From assembly GCA_020832565.1 (NCBI GenBank), contig JAFIEI010000005.1, positions 1-64,000 of the forward strand: a stretch of 64,000 bases of DNA. Reading direction: 5' to 3'. The notes beneath the pieces are model-generated. The model was not told the DNA's origin. It searched no databases and saw only the letters and a list, made by a program, of their open reading frames with translations. Below, in pieces: positions 63,409 through 64,000 of the stretch (positions are counted from its first letter, which is position 1; each line of letters starts with the position of its first letter). Both the position numbers and the translations under genes were made by a program. The stretch comes from Salinarimonas sp. Lineage in GTDB: Bacteria; Pseudomonadota; Alphaproteobacteria; Rhizobiales; Beijerinckiaceae.

Positions 63409-64000
63409 ATGCTTCGCAATATGCGCAATGTCGGTCGCACCTGGGTCGGCAAGGTCGTCGCCGGCGCGCTGTTCACGCTGCTCATCCTCAGCTTCGCTGT
63501 CTGGGGGATCGGCGACATCTTCCGCGACGGTACGAGCAGGACGATCGCGCGTGTCGGTGACACGGAGATCACCGCCGAGATGGCGCGCGAGAGCTACCAG
63601 AACCAGGTTCGTCGGCTCAGCGTGCAGCTCGGCCAGCCGATCACGCCCGTCGAAGCACGCGCCTTCGGGCTCGACCGGCAGATCCTGTCGAATCTGGTCA
63701 CGGAAGCGACCCTCGACGAGCGCGCCCGCCAGTTGGGTATTTCTGTATCGGACCAGCTCGTGGCGCGGTCGATCATGGATGATCCGAGCTTCCAGGATGC
63801 GTCGGGCAATTTCGACCAGGGCCGATTCCAGCAACTTCTATTTTCCAACAATCTCTCTGAGCAGGGCTACGTCGCCCAGCAGCGCGATGCGATCGCGCGC
63901 CAGCAGATCATCGCGGCGCTTGCCGCCGATATCAGCGCACCGATCGCCGCGATGGAGGCAGTGCATCGTTATGGCGCGGAGCGACGCGAAGCGCGTTTCC
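63409..64000 (+). CDS. PpiD-like peptidyl-prolyl isomerase, N-terminal part
   Basis: A partial gene cut by the window end; 197 residues are visible. An N-terminal membrane helix (about 15-37, [20 protein letters not shown]) anchors it in the inner membrane with the rest in the periplasm. A SurA N-terminal-like chaperone region follows, with [20 protein letters not shown] and [18 protein letters not shown]. Members help fold outer-membrane proteins. The isomerase domain would lie past the end. ATG at 63409 is used. Confidence 0.9.
   Translation, partial: MLRNMRNVGRTWVGKVVAGALFTLLILSFAVWGIGDIFRDGTSRTIARVGDTEITAEMARESYQNQVRRLSVQLGQPITPVEARAFGLDRQILSNLVTEATLDERARQLGISVSDQLVARSIMDDPSFQDASGNFDQGRFQQLLFSNNLSEQGYVAQQRDAIARQQIIAALAADISAPIAAMEAVHRYGAERREARF

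Overview
The window is chromosomal DNA of a GC-rich alphaproteobacterium, most likely of the order Hyphomicrobiales (Rhizobiales). This rests on protein families and gene order typical of that group: DUF2093 and DUF6456 proteins, an NDUFS4-like complex I subunit beside tRNA genes, a cold-shock protein with two domains, a DksA with one cysteine, tatABC-serS-surE, and tpiA/secG/pyrG. I did not compute GC content and cannot name the genus. The window is mostly housekeeping and transport genes. There is no prophage, transposase, CRISPR array or rRNA operon.

Layout. 0-6 kb: ilvC, a DUF924 protein, then a + strand set of two glutathione transferases, a fluoroacetate-dehalogenase-like hydrolase and a patatin, followed by an orphan with a transglutaminase-like cysteine-protease core. 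6-10 kb: an otnK / aldehyde dehydrogenase / otnC sugar-acid cluster and a cytochrome c. 10-17 kb: hisS, rmuC, a response regulator / cyclic-nucleotide-binding / acetyltransferase operon, an L,D-transpeptidase overlapping trmFO, and a CBS protein. 17-24 kb: a second patatin, a PemK/MazF toxin, a CAP-domain lipoprotein, the EF-P modification set epmB-epmA divergent from efp, and deoB. 24-30 kb: yejABEF peptide transporter genes with two copies of an intergenic hairpin repeat. 30-40 kb: a hydroxyacid dehydrogenase, DUF2093, DUF6456 and a four-gene MoxR/DUF58/DUF4159 cell-envelope operon. 40-47 kb: DUF2182, quinone reductase and a BMP-type nucleoside/sugar ABC transporter. 47-52 kb: DUF1624, cold-shock and DUF192 proteins, two tRNAs, an NDUFS4-like protein and dksA. 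52-58 kb: tatABC, serS, surE, a low-complexity membrane protein and sodB. 58-64 kb: alkB, pyrG, secG, an orphan cysteine-free protein, tpiA and the start of a ppiD-like gene.

How the genes work together. EpmA and EpmB would add beta-lysine to Lys34 of EF-P. TatABC may export the Yej and BMP binding proteins, both of which have paired arginines in their signal peptides. The MoxR, DUF58 and two large membrane proteins resemble a conserved rhizobial envelope-integrity operon.

The least explained items are the two orphans (5302-6108 and 61293-62342), the toxin locus with an overlapping small ORF, a 52-residue segment in SerRS where E. coli has about 15, a Ser in place of the phosphoacceptor Thr in DeoB, and the repeats within the yej operon.
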